Shown here in pieces: positions 43,735 to 52,008 of a DNA stretch of 64,000 nucleotides. The DNA comes from an uncultured Ilyobacter sp. (GTDB taxonomy: Bacteria; Fusobacteriota; Fusobacteriia; Fusobacteriales; Fusobacteriaceae). The stretch lies in the NCBI RefSeq assembly GCF_963668515.1, contig NZ_OY764866.1, positions 186,001-250,000 on the forward strand. The letters run 5' to 3'. A program made the position numbers and the translations under genes. The notes under the pieces were generated by a model. The model made no database searches. It saw only the letters and a list, made by a program, of their open reading frames with translations, and was not told the DNA's origin. Every line of letters begins with the position of its first letter. The stretch's first letter is position 1.

Positions 43735-44712
43735 CTATTGAATATCTAGTACTTTATCTTTATTTTCAATTGGAATTTGCGGACATCCGTATTTTTTTGC
43801 CCACCAAGTGGTTATTAATGGTACCACTATAGCACTAAACACCACCGCTGCTGCCACCTGAGTTGTTGCTGTTGCAGCATAAGGTGCCCACGCTGGATCT
43901 ATTATAGCTACTGCAGCTGGTGTTGCTATACTGTTCCCTGCTGCACTGGAGACTGCCCATCCCGCATATCCAGGACGTTTTCCAAGAAATACATCACAAA
44001 GTACTATAAATGTACCTCCTACAAATACAACTATGGATCCTAAGAGAATTCCTGAGAATCCACCCTTAATTATGTTAGTCAGATTGATTCCTCCACCCAA
44101 TGTAAATCCTACAAAAGGGATCAAAAGAGCGCATCCAGGTTCTAGGAACTTCTTCAGTTCTTTATCGAAGTTACCTAATATCATTCCAACAATTATAGGA
44201 ACAACTGCTGCCAAAAGAGACATAAGTGGTATATTAGCTAGTCCAGATGCACCTAAGGCAACTAGTGTAAAAAATGGTCCGTCATTTATAGTTAAAAGAC
44301 TCATAGCAGCACTGTCGGTTTCATCACCATAATTAGTCATAAGTGAAAGATATAAACTTCCATTACTATTGGTAACTGAGCTTATAACTGCCAAGGTAGT
44401 CAAACCAAAAATTCCACCCATACCGAATACCTTACCTATAAAAATACCTATTACTGCCCCTATTAAAAATTTAGCACCCAACAAAATTCCGCCTCTTTTT
44501 AATACCTTGGGCATTTCTCTAAATTGAAGTTGAGTTCCTAAGCAGACAAGTTGGACACCAATTATTGAAGCGGCTCCTTTGCTTGAGAATACCGCTGTAG
44601 TGAATGACCCTATCTGTACAATCTGAGGACAGAATGTATTAATGAGTGCTGCCAAAAACATTGGGACAATCATCATTCCTGCAGGAACTTTTTTTATAAA
44701 TTTCATAATCAT
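43735..44712 (-). CDS. kdgT: 2-keto-3-deoxygluconate permease family transporter
   Basis: A 325-residue inner-membrane protein of the KdgT family: KKVPAGMMIVPMFLAALINTFCP at the N-terminus, LTIDGPFFT-type segment (LLTINDGPFFTLVALGASG) and IDPAWAPYAATATTQVAAAVV near the C-terminus. It imports 2-keto-3-deoxy sugar acids with protons. GGGGG stands 9 bp before the ATG. In this operon it probably brings in the substrate of the aldolase or dehydratase; the family assignment is firm, the exact substrate inferred. Confidence 0.88.
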   Translation of the reverse strand: MIMKFIKKVPAGMMIVPMFLAALINTFCPQIVQIGSFTTAVFSSKGAASIIGVQLVCLGTQLQFREMPKVLKRGGILLGAKFLIGAVIGIFIGKVFGMGGIFGLTTLAVISSVTNSNGSLYLSLMTNYGDETDSAAMSLLTINDGPFFTLVALGASGLANIPLMSLLAAVVPIIVGMILGNFDKELKKFLEPGCALLIPFVGFTLGGGINLTNIIKGGFSGILLGSIVVFVGGTFIVLCDVFLGKRPGYAGWAVSSAAGNSIATPAAVAIIDPAWAPYAATATTQVAAAVVFSAIVVPLITTWWAKKYGCPQIPIENKDKVLDIQ

Positions 44713-44747
44713 TTTTAGTTTCCCCCTTTTTTTTAAGTATATTACTC

Positions 44748-44899
44748 GACTTGTGCAAATTAATATGATTTTTATAATCGGTATTTAAAACTATTTTCCA
44801 TATATTTTTAGACTAGGTATTTAGGCTTTTAGTTCTTTTAAGTAGTTTTTTTAAATTATGACGTCTGAATTGTAAGCTGAGATATTTTTTGCACAAGTC
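44748..44899. mobile_element. 152-bp MITE-like insertion between kdgT and the aldolase gene
   Basis: GACTTGTGCAAA (44748-44759) and TTTGCACAAGTC (44888-44899) are exact reverse complements; flanking bases (ATTACTC and CAGTATA) extend the match imperfectly. The interior is AT-rich and non-coding. It splits an otherwise tightly packed operon and may separate its expression. Confidence 0.6.
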
Positions 44900-44917
44900 C
44901 AGTATATTATTTAATTA

Positions 44918-45805
44918 TTAACCTTTAAATTTTTTCATGATATTTTTTATTCTTTCAGTTTGCTCTTCGCTAACCTTTGAAAACGGGGTCGTACAATTTT
45001 CATCTATTTCCACTCCATTTAGAATCATTGCTTTTTTCATTGTTGGAATAAAAGGATTAGAAACTTCATATAGCTCCATCATTTTATTTACTTCCTTTTG
45101 GATTTCAAAAGCTTTCTCATAGTCTTTCTCCCTTACTGTCTTAGACCATTCTGAAAACTTTTTAGGGTAGAGGTTTGAAAGTCCTCCGATACAACCTGCT
45201 CCTCCGGAAATTACATTACTCAGAAAAAATTCATCAAATCCACTATATATTTGAAATTCTGGAAATTCTGGGATAATTGTCTCTATTAATTTTCTTGTGT
45301 GCCCCATTTCAACCACGGTATCTTTATAACCTACTATATTTTTGTGTTTTCTACATAAGTTTAAAGTTATCTCTGGAGATAAATCATATCCTGTTCTATC
45401 TGGGAAATTATAAAGATAAATACTGGCATTTGTCCCTTCTGCTACTTCACTATAATATCTTTCTAAATTTTCATTTGATAGTGTGAAATAATAAGGACTT
45501 ATTACCATCACCCCATCCACGCCTCTTTTGTGAGCATATTCTGATAATTCAATTGTTTCATCTACTCTCATTCTTGCTGTTCCAATTAATAATTTAGCTT
45601 TCCCTTTGATAGTTTCAACAGCACAATCGATTAATTTTTTATGTTCTTCCATGGTCAGGTTGAAAAATTCTCCGGTACTTCCAAGTACTACTATACCATC
45701 AATACCTCCTTCTATAAGGTGATTATAAACTTTTCTGTTCCCTTCCAAATGAATATTTTGATTTTCATCAAATATTGTTACTGCTGGTGTCATAAATTTT
45801 TTCAT
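44918..45805 (-). CDS. DapA/KdgA-family aldolase or synthase
   Basis: A 295-residue TIM-barrel protein of the dihydrodipicolinate synthase superfamily: GIDGIVVLGSTGEFFNLTMEEHKKLI (the GSTGE loop), SIYLYNFPDRTGYDLSPE with the catalytic Tyr, NIVGYKDTVVEMGH with the Schiff-base Lys, and YSGFDEFFLSNVISGGAGCIGG. In a cluster with KdgT and a UxaA-type dehydratase it is more likely a 2-keto-3-deoxy sugar-acid aldolase or dehydratase than lysine synthesis. AAGGAG lies before the ATG, 12 bp after the FAH gene. Confidence 0.85.
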   Translation of the reverse strand: MKKFMTPAVTIFDENQNIHLEGNRKVYNHLIEGGIDGIVVLGSTGEFFNLTMEEHKKLIDCAVETIKGKAKLLIGTARMRVDETIELSEYAHKRGVDGVMVISPYYFTLSNENLERYYSEVAEGTNASIYLYNFPDRTGYDLSPEITLNLCRKHKNIVGYKDTVVEMGHTRKLIETIIPEFPEFQIYSGFDEFFLSNVISGGAGCIGGLSNLYPKKFSEWSKTVREKDYEKAFEIQKEVNKMMELYEVSNPFIPTMKKAMILNGVEIDENCTTPFSKVSEEQTERIKNIMKKFKG

Positions 45806-45817
45806 TTCTAGCTCCTT

Positions 45818-46684
45818 TTATATAACAGTATTTTTTAAGTTACCTATTTTTTCTATGGTACAAATTACTTCATCACCTTTTTTCAAAAAACTTTGTGGAA
45901 CCATTCCTAGCCCTACACCTGATGGAGTACCTGTTGCGATAATATCTCCTGCTTCTAAAGTTATTCCTTTCGTTAGCTCTTCAATGATTTCACCTATTCC
46001 TTTAATCAAATATTTTGTATTAGAATTTTGTCTCAATTCTCCGTTTACATAACTTTTTATATCTAATTCAGGTGGGAAATTCAAAGCGCTTTTATGTACA
46101 ATACAAGGTCCCATGGCCGCAAAAGAATCCAGTCCTTTTCCTATGTACCACTGATTATGATCTGCTTGTAATTTTCTTGCTGATAAATCATTAATTATCG
46201 AATAACCAAAAATATATTCTTCTGCATCTTCTTTCTTTACATTTCTGCATTTTTTACCAATTATAACTCCTAATTCAACCTCATAATCAATTTGTGAATC
46301 TAGATCAAAATGGCCTTCTATATCTTGATTAGTTCCAACAATACTTGAAACTCTCTTGGAAAAATAAACTGTTTTCTTAGGTTCAATAAAATTACCATTA
46401 TCAAATTTTTCTTTTGTTTCTATTAAATGCTCATTATAGTTAACTCCTACACATATAATATCATGCTTGGTTTTTTCTAATATTGGTAATAATTTGATTT
46501 TTTCCAAGGGAATTGCATTTTCTTCTACTTTTAGATCCTCCATAGAATTTTCTATTAGAATATTCATATCCGAAATTTCTAATCCCTTTGACTCTTTGAT
46601 TTTAAAAACTTTACTTTCGCATTTTGATAATATTCCTAAATTAATCTGTTCCAAATTTCTAGTTTTGTACCTAATTAATTTCAA
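45818..46684 (-). CDS. Fumarylacetoacetate hydrolase-family protein
   Basis: A 288-residue FAH-fold protein: DIICVGVNYNEHLIETKEKF, YFSKRVSSIVGTNQDIEGH, DYEVELGVIIGKKCRNV, with the metal-binding Glu pair of YEVELG, and AGDIIATGTPSGVGLGMVP. The family includes 2-keto-4-pentenoate hydratases, acylpyruvases and 2,4-diketo-3-deoxy acid hydrolases. Here it is the first gene of the sugar-acid operon, with a clear promoter; the hydrolase would cleave a diketo acid to pyruvate and an acid (inference). Start codon TTG (46682-46684) after GAGGAG, since the nearby ATG is out of frame. Confidence 0.85.
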   Translation of the reverse strand: MKLIRYKTRNLEQINLGILSKCESKVFKIKESKGLEISDMNILIENSMEDLKVEENAIPLEKIKLLPILEKTKHDIICVGVNYNEHLIETKEKFDNGNFIEPKKTVYFSKRVSSIVGTNQDIEGHFDLDSQIDYEVELGVIIGKKCRNVKKEDAEEYIFGYSIINDLSARKLQADHNQWYIGKGLDSFAAMGPCIVHKSALNFPPELDIKSYVNGELRQNSNTKYLIKGIGEIIEELTKGITLEAGDIIATGTPSGVGLGMVPQSFLKKGDEVICTIEKIGNLKNTVI

Positions 46685-46751
46685 ATCATTCTCCTCTCTT
46701 ATTATTGTTCTTATATAAAAACACAGTACTTATATAAGATCCTTATAGTAG

Positions 46752-46781
46752 TTTATACTCTTCATTTGACAATTTGTCAAA
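46752..46781 (-). promoter_or_regulatory. Promoter and IclR-type operator of the sugar-acid operon
   Basis: On the minus strand TTGACA (46780-46775), 17-bp spacer, TATAAA (46757-46752). The -35 box lies inside the palindrome TTTGACA-att-TGTCAAA (46765-46781), a good candidate site for the IclR-family regulator. Confidence 0.68.
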
Positions 46782-46985
46782 CTTTTTGTTCTTTTTTTAT
46801 CGTTAATTTTCAAATTAAATGCAATTCTTAATTCACCCATAATACTAAAATCAACGTTTTAAAGGATGATACGTAATATCTCAATCACTACAAAATTATT
46901 TAAAAACCAATTTTCCAAATATATTATTTAAGTTTAAATTACTACAGTATTTTGAACTTTCTGAATATTTATAATAAAAAAACTT
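46782..46985. other. Non-coding stretch upstream of the sugar-acid promoter
   Basis: AT-rich with no recognised element. Together with the two hairpins and terminator that follow, the gap between promoter and next gene is about 520 bp. Confidence 0.4.
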
Positions 46986-47033
46986 CAAAACAAAAAACAG
47001 TATCAAAAGATCAAAGTTCATTTTGATACTGTT
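46986..47033 (-). terminator. Terminator-like hairpin
   Basis: A perfect 13-bp stem (46996-47008 with 47021-47033), followed on the minus strand by a T-rich run. A second hairpin (47083-47116, arms TCTCGTCT/AGACGAGA) lies beside it without a U-run. They may insulate the sugar-acid promoter from the gene at 47.3 kb, or mark the end of an untranslated transcript. Confidence 0.5.
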
Positions 47034-47231
47034 CCACGTAAAAAAATCTAGTCTATAAACCAATAAATGCGTTCTCAAATTCTCGTCTTAAAAACTATAG
47101 CTTTTGAGACGAGAAGAGAAACAGAATTTGGATTTTTAAAATGAATTTTTTAATTGGTATTACTAACTCTTCAATGTCTTTTGCAAAATATCCTTCCCAG
47201 GGAAACTTACCAATCTGTTATGAAAAGTCTG

Positions 47232-47260
47232 ACATAAAAAATGACACCCATAAGGTGTCA
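47232..47260 (-). terminator. Terminator of the GPGY-repeat gene
   Basis: Minus-strand stem TGACACC/GGTGTCA (47260-47254 with 47248-47242), then TTTTTT. It lies about 40 bp after the stop. Confidence 0.75.
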
Positions 47261-47300
47261 CTTAACCTCTATATATAGGTGCTCAAAACACAGACAGTGT

Positions 47301-47813
47301 CTATTTCAAATTACCTCCACCATAATTTTTTTTCATTAATTCTGTCTTTAATTTAGACTCCAATGCAGCTATTTCATCATTTAATTTCTGAATTTTTTTC
47401 CAGTCTGGACTATCGTTTAATAGCTCTGTTTCAATTTCTAACTGTTTTCTACCGATAGATCTACCATATTGACTGTATATTTTTAGATTTTCCTCTCTTA
47501 TTTTCATATAGGCCTTTTCTTCTTCAGGAGTAAGTCTTCGTTGTGGCATATATATATCATCTTCATACGTACCTCTATGATATCCCGGCCCCATCATATA
47601 TCCTCCATATCCTGGCCCCATCATGCCTTGTCCATAACCCGGTCCCATCATGTATCCTCCATATCCTGGTCCCATCATGCGCCTTCCGTAACCCGGCCCC
47701 ATCATGTGCCCGTTGTAATACCCTCTCTCTTCATAGTTTTTATCATTACTATCTGCATAAGCCACCGATGATAAAGCCAAAATTGCAGTTAAAATTAATA
47801 ACCATTTTTTCAT
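47301..47813 (-). CDS. Spy/ZraP-like periplasmic protein with MMGPGYG repeats
   Basis: A 170-residue exported protein: signal MKKWLLILTAILALSSVAYA, then five near-identical ~10-residue repeats based on MMGPGYGxx (about residues 36-81), then a helical C-terminal half starting RRLTPEEEKAYMKIREENLK and including LNDEIAALESKLKTELMKK. The LTPE motif and helical hairpin are those of the Spy/CpxP/ZraP periplasmic chaperone and metal-stress group; the Met/Gly/His/Tyr-rich repeats could bind metal. AAGGAGG fits the ATG at 47813. It is monocistronic. A decayed relative lies beside the copper island at 29.3-29.6 kb. Confidence 0.72.
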   Translation of the reverse strand: MKKWLLILTAILALSSVAYADSNDKNYEERGYYNGHMMGPGYGRRMMGPGYGGYMMGPGYGQGMMGPGYGGYMMGPGYHRGTYEDDIYMPQRRLTPEEEKAYMKIREENLKIYSQYGRSIGRKQLEIETELLNDSPDWKKIQKLNDEIAALESKLKTELMKKNYGGGNLK

Positions 47814-48441
47814 GACATCCTCCTTTAAGATTTTGAAATAATACATCTCCAGTATAGTATTAGCTATTTCAGCGGAATTTCCTCTTTTAGATATACTAGC
47901 AAGAATTGGATTATGGGTATAAAAAACAGAAACTAATCTAATGAATTGATAAAAGTTTATAGGTTCAAAAATAAAACCATCTTCGAACCACTACAGTCAT
48001 CATCTTGTGCTCACGAGGTAAGAACAACTTAGATCACACAAGAAAATCTAAAAAATAAAATAGACATAAAGTTGTTTAATTTTTTTATTTAGAAGAATCA
48101 ATGATGCTTTTGCAAACCATCCTAAATATAAATCTTCCGTTTTTCCAAATAATTTGGAATGGAATACTATTGAGATCCAAAGATTTCTTGACTATGGAAA
48201 GCCCCAATTCGGTTGCTTCTATTTCTGAATCTTCAGCATTTTTACTCAAAAGCCTAATATCTGCAGTTATCCTCTTTGAAAAAAAGGCTTCTGCAATTAA
48301 TTATACAATTTAAGATTTTAGTAAAAAATACTTTTCTTTTTTGATAAAATCAGTGATACTCTAGTTAAGAGTATTTTAGCGGTGTGTCTGAACTAAAAAA
48401 TACAACTCGATCTGATTATAAATAAAAGGGGTGTTGCAGCC
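47814..48441. other. 628-bp intergenic region
   Basis: No recognised gene. A plus-strand stretch near 48080-48230 has gene-like codon use (NDAFANHPKYK, LEWNTIEIQRFLDYGKPQFG) but is short and broken; it may be an old coding remnant. An inverted repeat ATACTC/GAGTAT lies about 70 bp before the next gene. Confidence 0.4.
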
Positions 48442-49371
48442 ATGAGAAAAATACTTTTTAAAAGTTTTGTACCGTTTTTAATCGGAATACTTATATTTTC
48501 ATTTTTGATACTGCTGAATCAGCTCAATCAGTTGGCCATCTCTTCCACTTCACTTCTGGGAAGTTATGGTTATGTCATAAGCTGGGGGCTTTTCACTGCT
48601 CTCGGGATATACACCTTCTACCCTGTAGTGAGGATGGTCACAATGCCAAAGGTGATAAAAAGACCTGACGGGGCCTCAAGTCCGGAAGAAAAGAGAGACT
48701 TTTATTTTTCACATAAAGACAGGATAGTGAGGGAATATTCCAGAAAAAACTCACATCTGAAGGACATAATATCCATGGAAAATATCCAGCAGCTGAAGGA
48801 TTCTAACAGTATACAGGCGATAAGAACTGCTTTAGGAGGTATAGAGACTAGTATGGACAGGGAAGTGGATTCTCTGACAAAGAGCTATGCTACGGCGATA
48901 TTCACTGCCACTGCCCTCTCTCAGAACGGAAGTTTGGATGCAATATTTGTACTGAAGCTTCAGCTAGAGATGATATGGAAAATAGCCAGAGTATATAATC
49001 AGAAACCAAAACTAAAAGACCTTTTTTACCTCTATACAGGTGTATTTTCCAGTGCCCTGGCCTCTGCAGGGATATCCGAGATACCTGTGGAAGAGATAGC
49101 AAATACCTTCATAAACAGCAGCTTAAAAGGTATGCCTATTATCTCTAGGATAGGTAGCAAGATAATCGACGGTGTATTTGAAGGGACCTGCAATGCCCTT
49201 CTTTGCCTGCGAGTCGGTTATATTGCCAAGGGATACAGCAAGATCTCAGAAGATCTGGATGAAAAATCCATAAGAAAAGGCAGCAGGATGAAGGCCTTAC
49301 GTACTATTAAAGAGATAAACTATAAAGAGACCATTATCAATTTGGTGAAGAGGGATAAAAATGATGCTTAA
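48442..49371 (+). CDS. DUF697/YcjF-like membrane protein
   Basis: A 309-residue protein with two N-terminal membrane helices (PFLIGILIFSFLILLNQL and GYVISWGLFTALGIYTFYPVV) and a cytoplasmic domain. Its end, SRIGSKIIDGVFEGTCNALL and CLRVGYIAKGYSK, is characteristic of DUF697 (YcjF/TIGR01620-like) proteins. The middle contains a helical segment with LQLEMIWKIARVYN. The function of the family is unknown; envelope stress or GTPase partnership has been suggested from neighbours elsewhere. The ATG overlaps nothing upstream. The next gene starts 11 bp before its stop, so they are co-translated. Confidence 0.7.
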   Translation: MRKILFKSFVPFLIGILIFSFLILLNQLNQLAISSTSLLGSYGYVISWGLFTALGIYTFYPVVRMVTMPKVIKRPDGASSPEEKRDFYFSHKDRIVREYSRKNSHLKDIISMENIQQLKDSNSIQAIRTALGGIETSMDREVDSLTKSYATAIFTATALSQNGSLDAIFVLKLQLEMIWKIARVYNQKPKLKDLFYLYTGVFSSALASAGISEIPVEEIANTFINSSLKGMPIISRIGSKIIDGVFEGTCNALLCLRVGYIAKGYSKISEDLDEKSIRKGSRMKALRTIKEINYKETIINLVKRDKNDA

Positions 49372-49636
49372 TCTGAAAAAAGGAGTCAAGAAGCTGCTTT
49401 TTCTGGACAGAGTGGAAAAGGTAGAAAAAACAGAAAAAATTCTTAAAAGTGATATCAAGAGATATGACCAGGATATAGATGAGCTGAGGATAGAGGTGGA
49501 GGCTATAAATAAAGAGGTCGAGAAGATAAAGAGAAAAGCCTCTAGGTGGCGCAACATTTTTATTATTTTAATCTTCATGAATTTTATTCTTACAGTTTAT
49601 TTTGGTTATTATTTTATAAATGTTCTCAGAGTCTAA
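49361..49636 (+). CDS. Small coiled-coil, single-membrane-helix protein
   Basis: A 91-residue protein: basic start (LKKGVKKLLFLDRVEKVEKT), a coiled coil (DIDELRIEVEAINKEVEKIK), then one C-terminal membrane helix (IFIILIFMNFILTVYFGYYF). It is tail-anchored, with the coil in the cytoplasm. It overlaps the DUF697 gene by 11 bp, and GAGG lies inside that gene. Probably a partner of the DUF697 protein. No family recognised. Confidence 0.65.
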   Translation: MMLNLKKGVKKLLFLDRVEKVEKTEKILKSDIKRYDQDIDELRIEVEAINKEVEKIKRKASRWRNIFIILIFMNFILTVYFGYYFINVLRV

Positions 49637-49759
49637 ATTCTGGGGACATTTTTTTATATTTCAAAAGTAGGTACGGAAGATTATTTTTGGTAAATTATAT
49701 AGTAGAAGTTTGATTTCCATTTTTTTTAAAATTTTAGCCGTAAGAAAGGGGGATTTTTT

Positions 49760-50512
49760 ATGATAAAAAGAAAATTATTAATACTGATGTTGTTTCTTAT
49801 CTCTTTGTCCCTGATATCTGTTTTTTCCTACGGGGATGTATACACCAAGCAGAAAAAACATGTGGACGGGATGAACATCATGGGAAGAACCCAGCCTGCT
49901 CGTGATTTTGTTGTAGAGACCTGGATTAGTCCAGAGAGAGTTTCAGTCGAGGACGAAAACAGCAAGACAGTTATCGATTTTGACAAAAATATAATAAGAA
50001 TAGCCGATCATAATGAAAAAACCATTATGTCTATGCCTATGAATTTTTCAGAGATCATCGATCAAAAAAGCAGCGGAATATCCAAAGATGAGTCTGCAGA
50101 ATTTAAAAAATTTATGGGAAAGATGATGCAGGTAAGTGTGAGTGTAAAAGAAACCGGTGAGAAGAAAAAAATAGGCAAGTGGAACTGCACAAAATATATA
50201 CAGGTCATGAGAACAGGAATGGGCGAGTTTAAATCGGAAATATGGGCCACAGAAGATATTGATATTGACAGGGAACTTTATGCAAAATATATCTCTGCCA
50301 TGAAGGGAACAATGCCCGGAATGAATGAAAATATGAAAGAGATACTAAAGGAGACTAAAAAAATAAGAGGAATGGAGGTGTACGCAGAACAAACTACCGA
50401 AATGATGGGTCAGACTATGAGGTCTTCTACAGAACTTTTAGAGTATAAAAAAGGCAAAGCCCCGGCCACGGCTTTTGAGATGCCAAGCGGGTATAAAAAT
50501 GTGGAATTTTAA
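49760..50512 (+). CDS. Exported DUF4412-like protein
   Basis: A 250-residue exported protein with signal MIKRKLLILMLFLISLSLISVFSYG. The mature part has alternating strands like a lipoprotein-carrier or DUF4412 fold: WISPERVSVEDENSKTVIDF, KNIIRIADHNEKTIMSMPMNF, GKWNCTKYIQVMRTGMGEFK and ELYAKYISAMKGTMPGMNEN. DUF4412 proteins are periplasmic or surface proteins of unknown role. AAAGGGGG lies before the ATG. It is monocistronic, with a terminator after it. Confidence 0.65.
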   Translation: MIKRKLLILMLFLISLSLISVFSYGDVYTKQKKHVDGMNIMGRTQPARDFVVETWISPERVSVEDENSKTVIDFDKNIIRIADHNEKTIMSMPMNFSEIIDQKSSGISKDESAEFKKFMGKMMQVSVSVKETGEKKKIGKWNCTKYIQVMRTGMGEFKSEIWATEDIDIDRELYAKYISAMKGTMPGMNENMKEILKETKKIRGMEVYAEQTTEMMGQTMRSSTELLEYKKGKAPATAFEMPSGYKNVEF

Positions 50513-50557
50513 ATAATTTTTTTATGGAATTAGAAGATTCCTGTTTCATTTAAATAT

Positions 50558-50595
50558 AAAGAAGGGGTAAAATTAATTTTTTGTCCCTTCTTTTG
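50558..50595 (+). terminator. Terminator of the DUF4412-like gene
   Basis: AAAGAAGGG (50558-50566) pairs with CCCTTCTTT (50585-50593) around an 18-nt loop, with a T-rich 3' end. Confidence 0.6.
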
Positions 50596-50618
50596 TTCTG
50601 TGGTAAGAACTTCTAATT

Positions 50619-51151
50619 TTACTTTTTAACCCTTCTGAACACCATATTCCCTACTCTTTCAGGAAAAGAGCTGGATCCTGGTCCTCTTTCTAGTACAGCA
50701 TCCTCAGGGATATGATAATGATCTGCTATGACCTCTTTTACACGGCTGCCCCTGGCACACACCCATTCCGGCCTCGTACGTCTCTTCACACCGTCTAACG
50801 AGTCTACTTTGATCCCTCTGTCAAGAGAGTTTCTGACCGTCTTTTCTGTCACCTGCTCGCATCTGCAGACTATTCTTTAGGGTCTCCTAGAGGAAGGTTG
50901 ATGAGAGGGAGAGTCTCTTTCATTGGGATCAGGGCGTCCTTTGGTTTTTTCTTTATAATGGCCTCCCTATAGGGGTTGAAATTTTCCTTCTGAATCATTT
51001 CCAAGCCTGATTTTTTTAATATGTCCGCAACATAGACCGCTATCTCAGGAGAGGATGTAAGCCCTGGAGACTCTATTCCTGCTACATTGACAAAGCCTTT
51101 CAAGAAGGTCTCTTCTACAATGAAGTCTTTTTCAGAACTCGAAGCCCTTAT
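50619..51151 (-). pseudogene. FAD-dependent oxidoreductase with BFD-type [2Fe-2S] domain, broken C-terminal fragment
   Basis: The minus strand reads SSSEKDFIVEETFLKGFVNVAGIE, SPGLTSSPEIAVYVADIL, PLINLPLGDPKE, then a frameshift into IVCRCEQVTEKTVRNSLDRG, and VKRRTRPEWVCARGSRVKEV. This is the end of a GlpA/L-2-hydroxyglutarate-oxidase-like flavoprotein followed by the BFD-like Fe-S domain (CRC ... C-x-x-x-x-C). The second Cys pair is damaged and the N-terminal FAD fold is missing. It is joined directly to a small membrane-protein frame upstream, probably by a deletion. Confidence 0.75.
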
Positions 51152-51302
51152 TCCAGAGGCTTGGAAAGTATACCTCTATGACGTGGATATTAAAAAAGTA
51201 TAATCCTGCTGCTATAAGGGACAGAAAAACAAGAAGAGAGACAGCCTGAGAGCGAAATATTAAGAGTGCCAATATCAAAATAATCAATACAATACCGAGC
51301 AT
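51132..51302 (-). CDS. Small two-helix membrane protein, tail possibly from a gene fusion
   Basis: A 56-residue protein: MLGIVLIILILALLIFRSQA, then SLLVFLSLIAAGLYFFNIHV and a short tail SLWNKGFEF. The ATG at 51302 has GGGGGTGAT. The last residues are read from the pseudogene sequence in another frame, so the original C-terminus was probably lost in the same deletion. Confidence 0.45.
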   Translation of the reverse strand: MLGIVLIILILALLIFRSQAVSLLVFLSLIAAGLYFFNIHVIEVYFPSLWNKGFEF

Positions 51303-51437
51303 AATAATCACCCCCGACTGAATTGTACATAATTTTCCAATCACAATAATCTAAAAAATGCTCACTTAAAGTTATACTTAAAAATCGTCTGCTTCCTTTA
51401 TATTTTTAAAATTTCCTTTGTTTAATTATGTGTATTT

Positions 51438-52008
51438 TAACTCAAGTTGCTACTTGAAATAAATTCAGTAATTTTCAAAGGTCTAGTGGGTAGATGTTTC
51501 TGTTATCGGCTTTGTAAGCTACAGTCCTCGGTTCCCTTCTCATCCACTGGATAAGGTGTTTCATAGTCGCTATCGCTCCTTGAACTCCCTTAACTTATTC
51601 TGTAGGACGACTGAGTGCGGGTTTTTCCTGTATAAGTCCTGCGACTTGAAAATTCAAAAATTATAAAAACATGTTATCTCAACTAAAAAGCAAGCACATA
51701 GAAATTTTAGATTTTATGCACTCAAAAAGTTTTTTAAATTTTCGGCCATTGACAAAATAAGCATTAAGAATGACTGAGAGAAATCTTTAGAAAAAATCAA
51801 CTGTCTGAGCGAAGCGAGTAGCCAAAAAATAACGAATTATACGAGTATATTTTCTGGTTCTCAGAAAGCAAGTTTCTGAGTTTCATCATTCATACTAGAT
51901 TTCCGAAGGTATTTAGCTTATTTTTCACAGGCCTTGATCTTTAGGAAATGCCTTTGGGGTGCTTTCATCAAGGAAAAGTGACGGAAGTTTAGATAAATTC
52001 AATAATTT
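51438..52008. repeat. Mosaic interspersed repeat, locus 3
   Basis: Begins with TAACTCAAGTTGCTAC, matching the terminal repeat of the 599-bp element with one change. It contains the nested-stem module (CTACAG...CTGTAG, then a damaged second hairpin) with a 55-bp insertion in the first loop. It continues with ATTGACAAAATAAGCATTAAG, CTGTCTGAGCGAAGCGAG and GAGTATATTTTCT blocks shared with loci 1 and 4. The 120-bp units are absent. The right end merges with the stop of the next gene, so that terminus is lost or overlaps the gene. Confidence 0.65.

Noticed and set aside
47560..47710. The 30-bp GPGY DNA repeats as a CRISPR array
   Set aside because: They lie in frame within an exported protein gene and encode the MMGPGYG repeat; there are no spacers.
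48101..48313. Plus-strand 70-codon open frame
   Set aside because: No ribosome site, no recognisable family, and another frame of the same stretch looks more gene-like; treated as non-coding.
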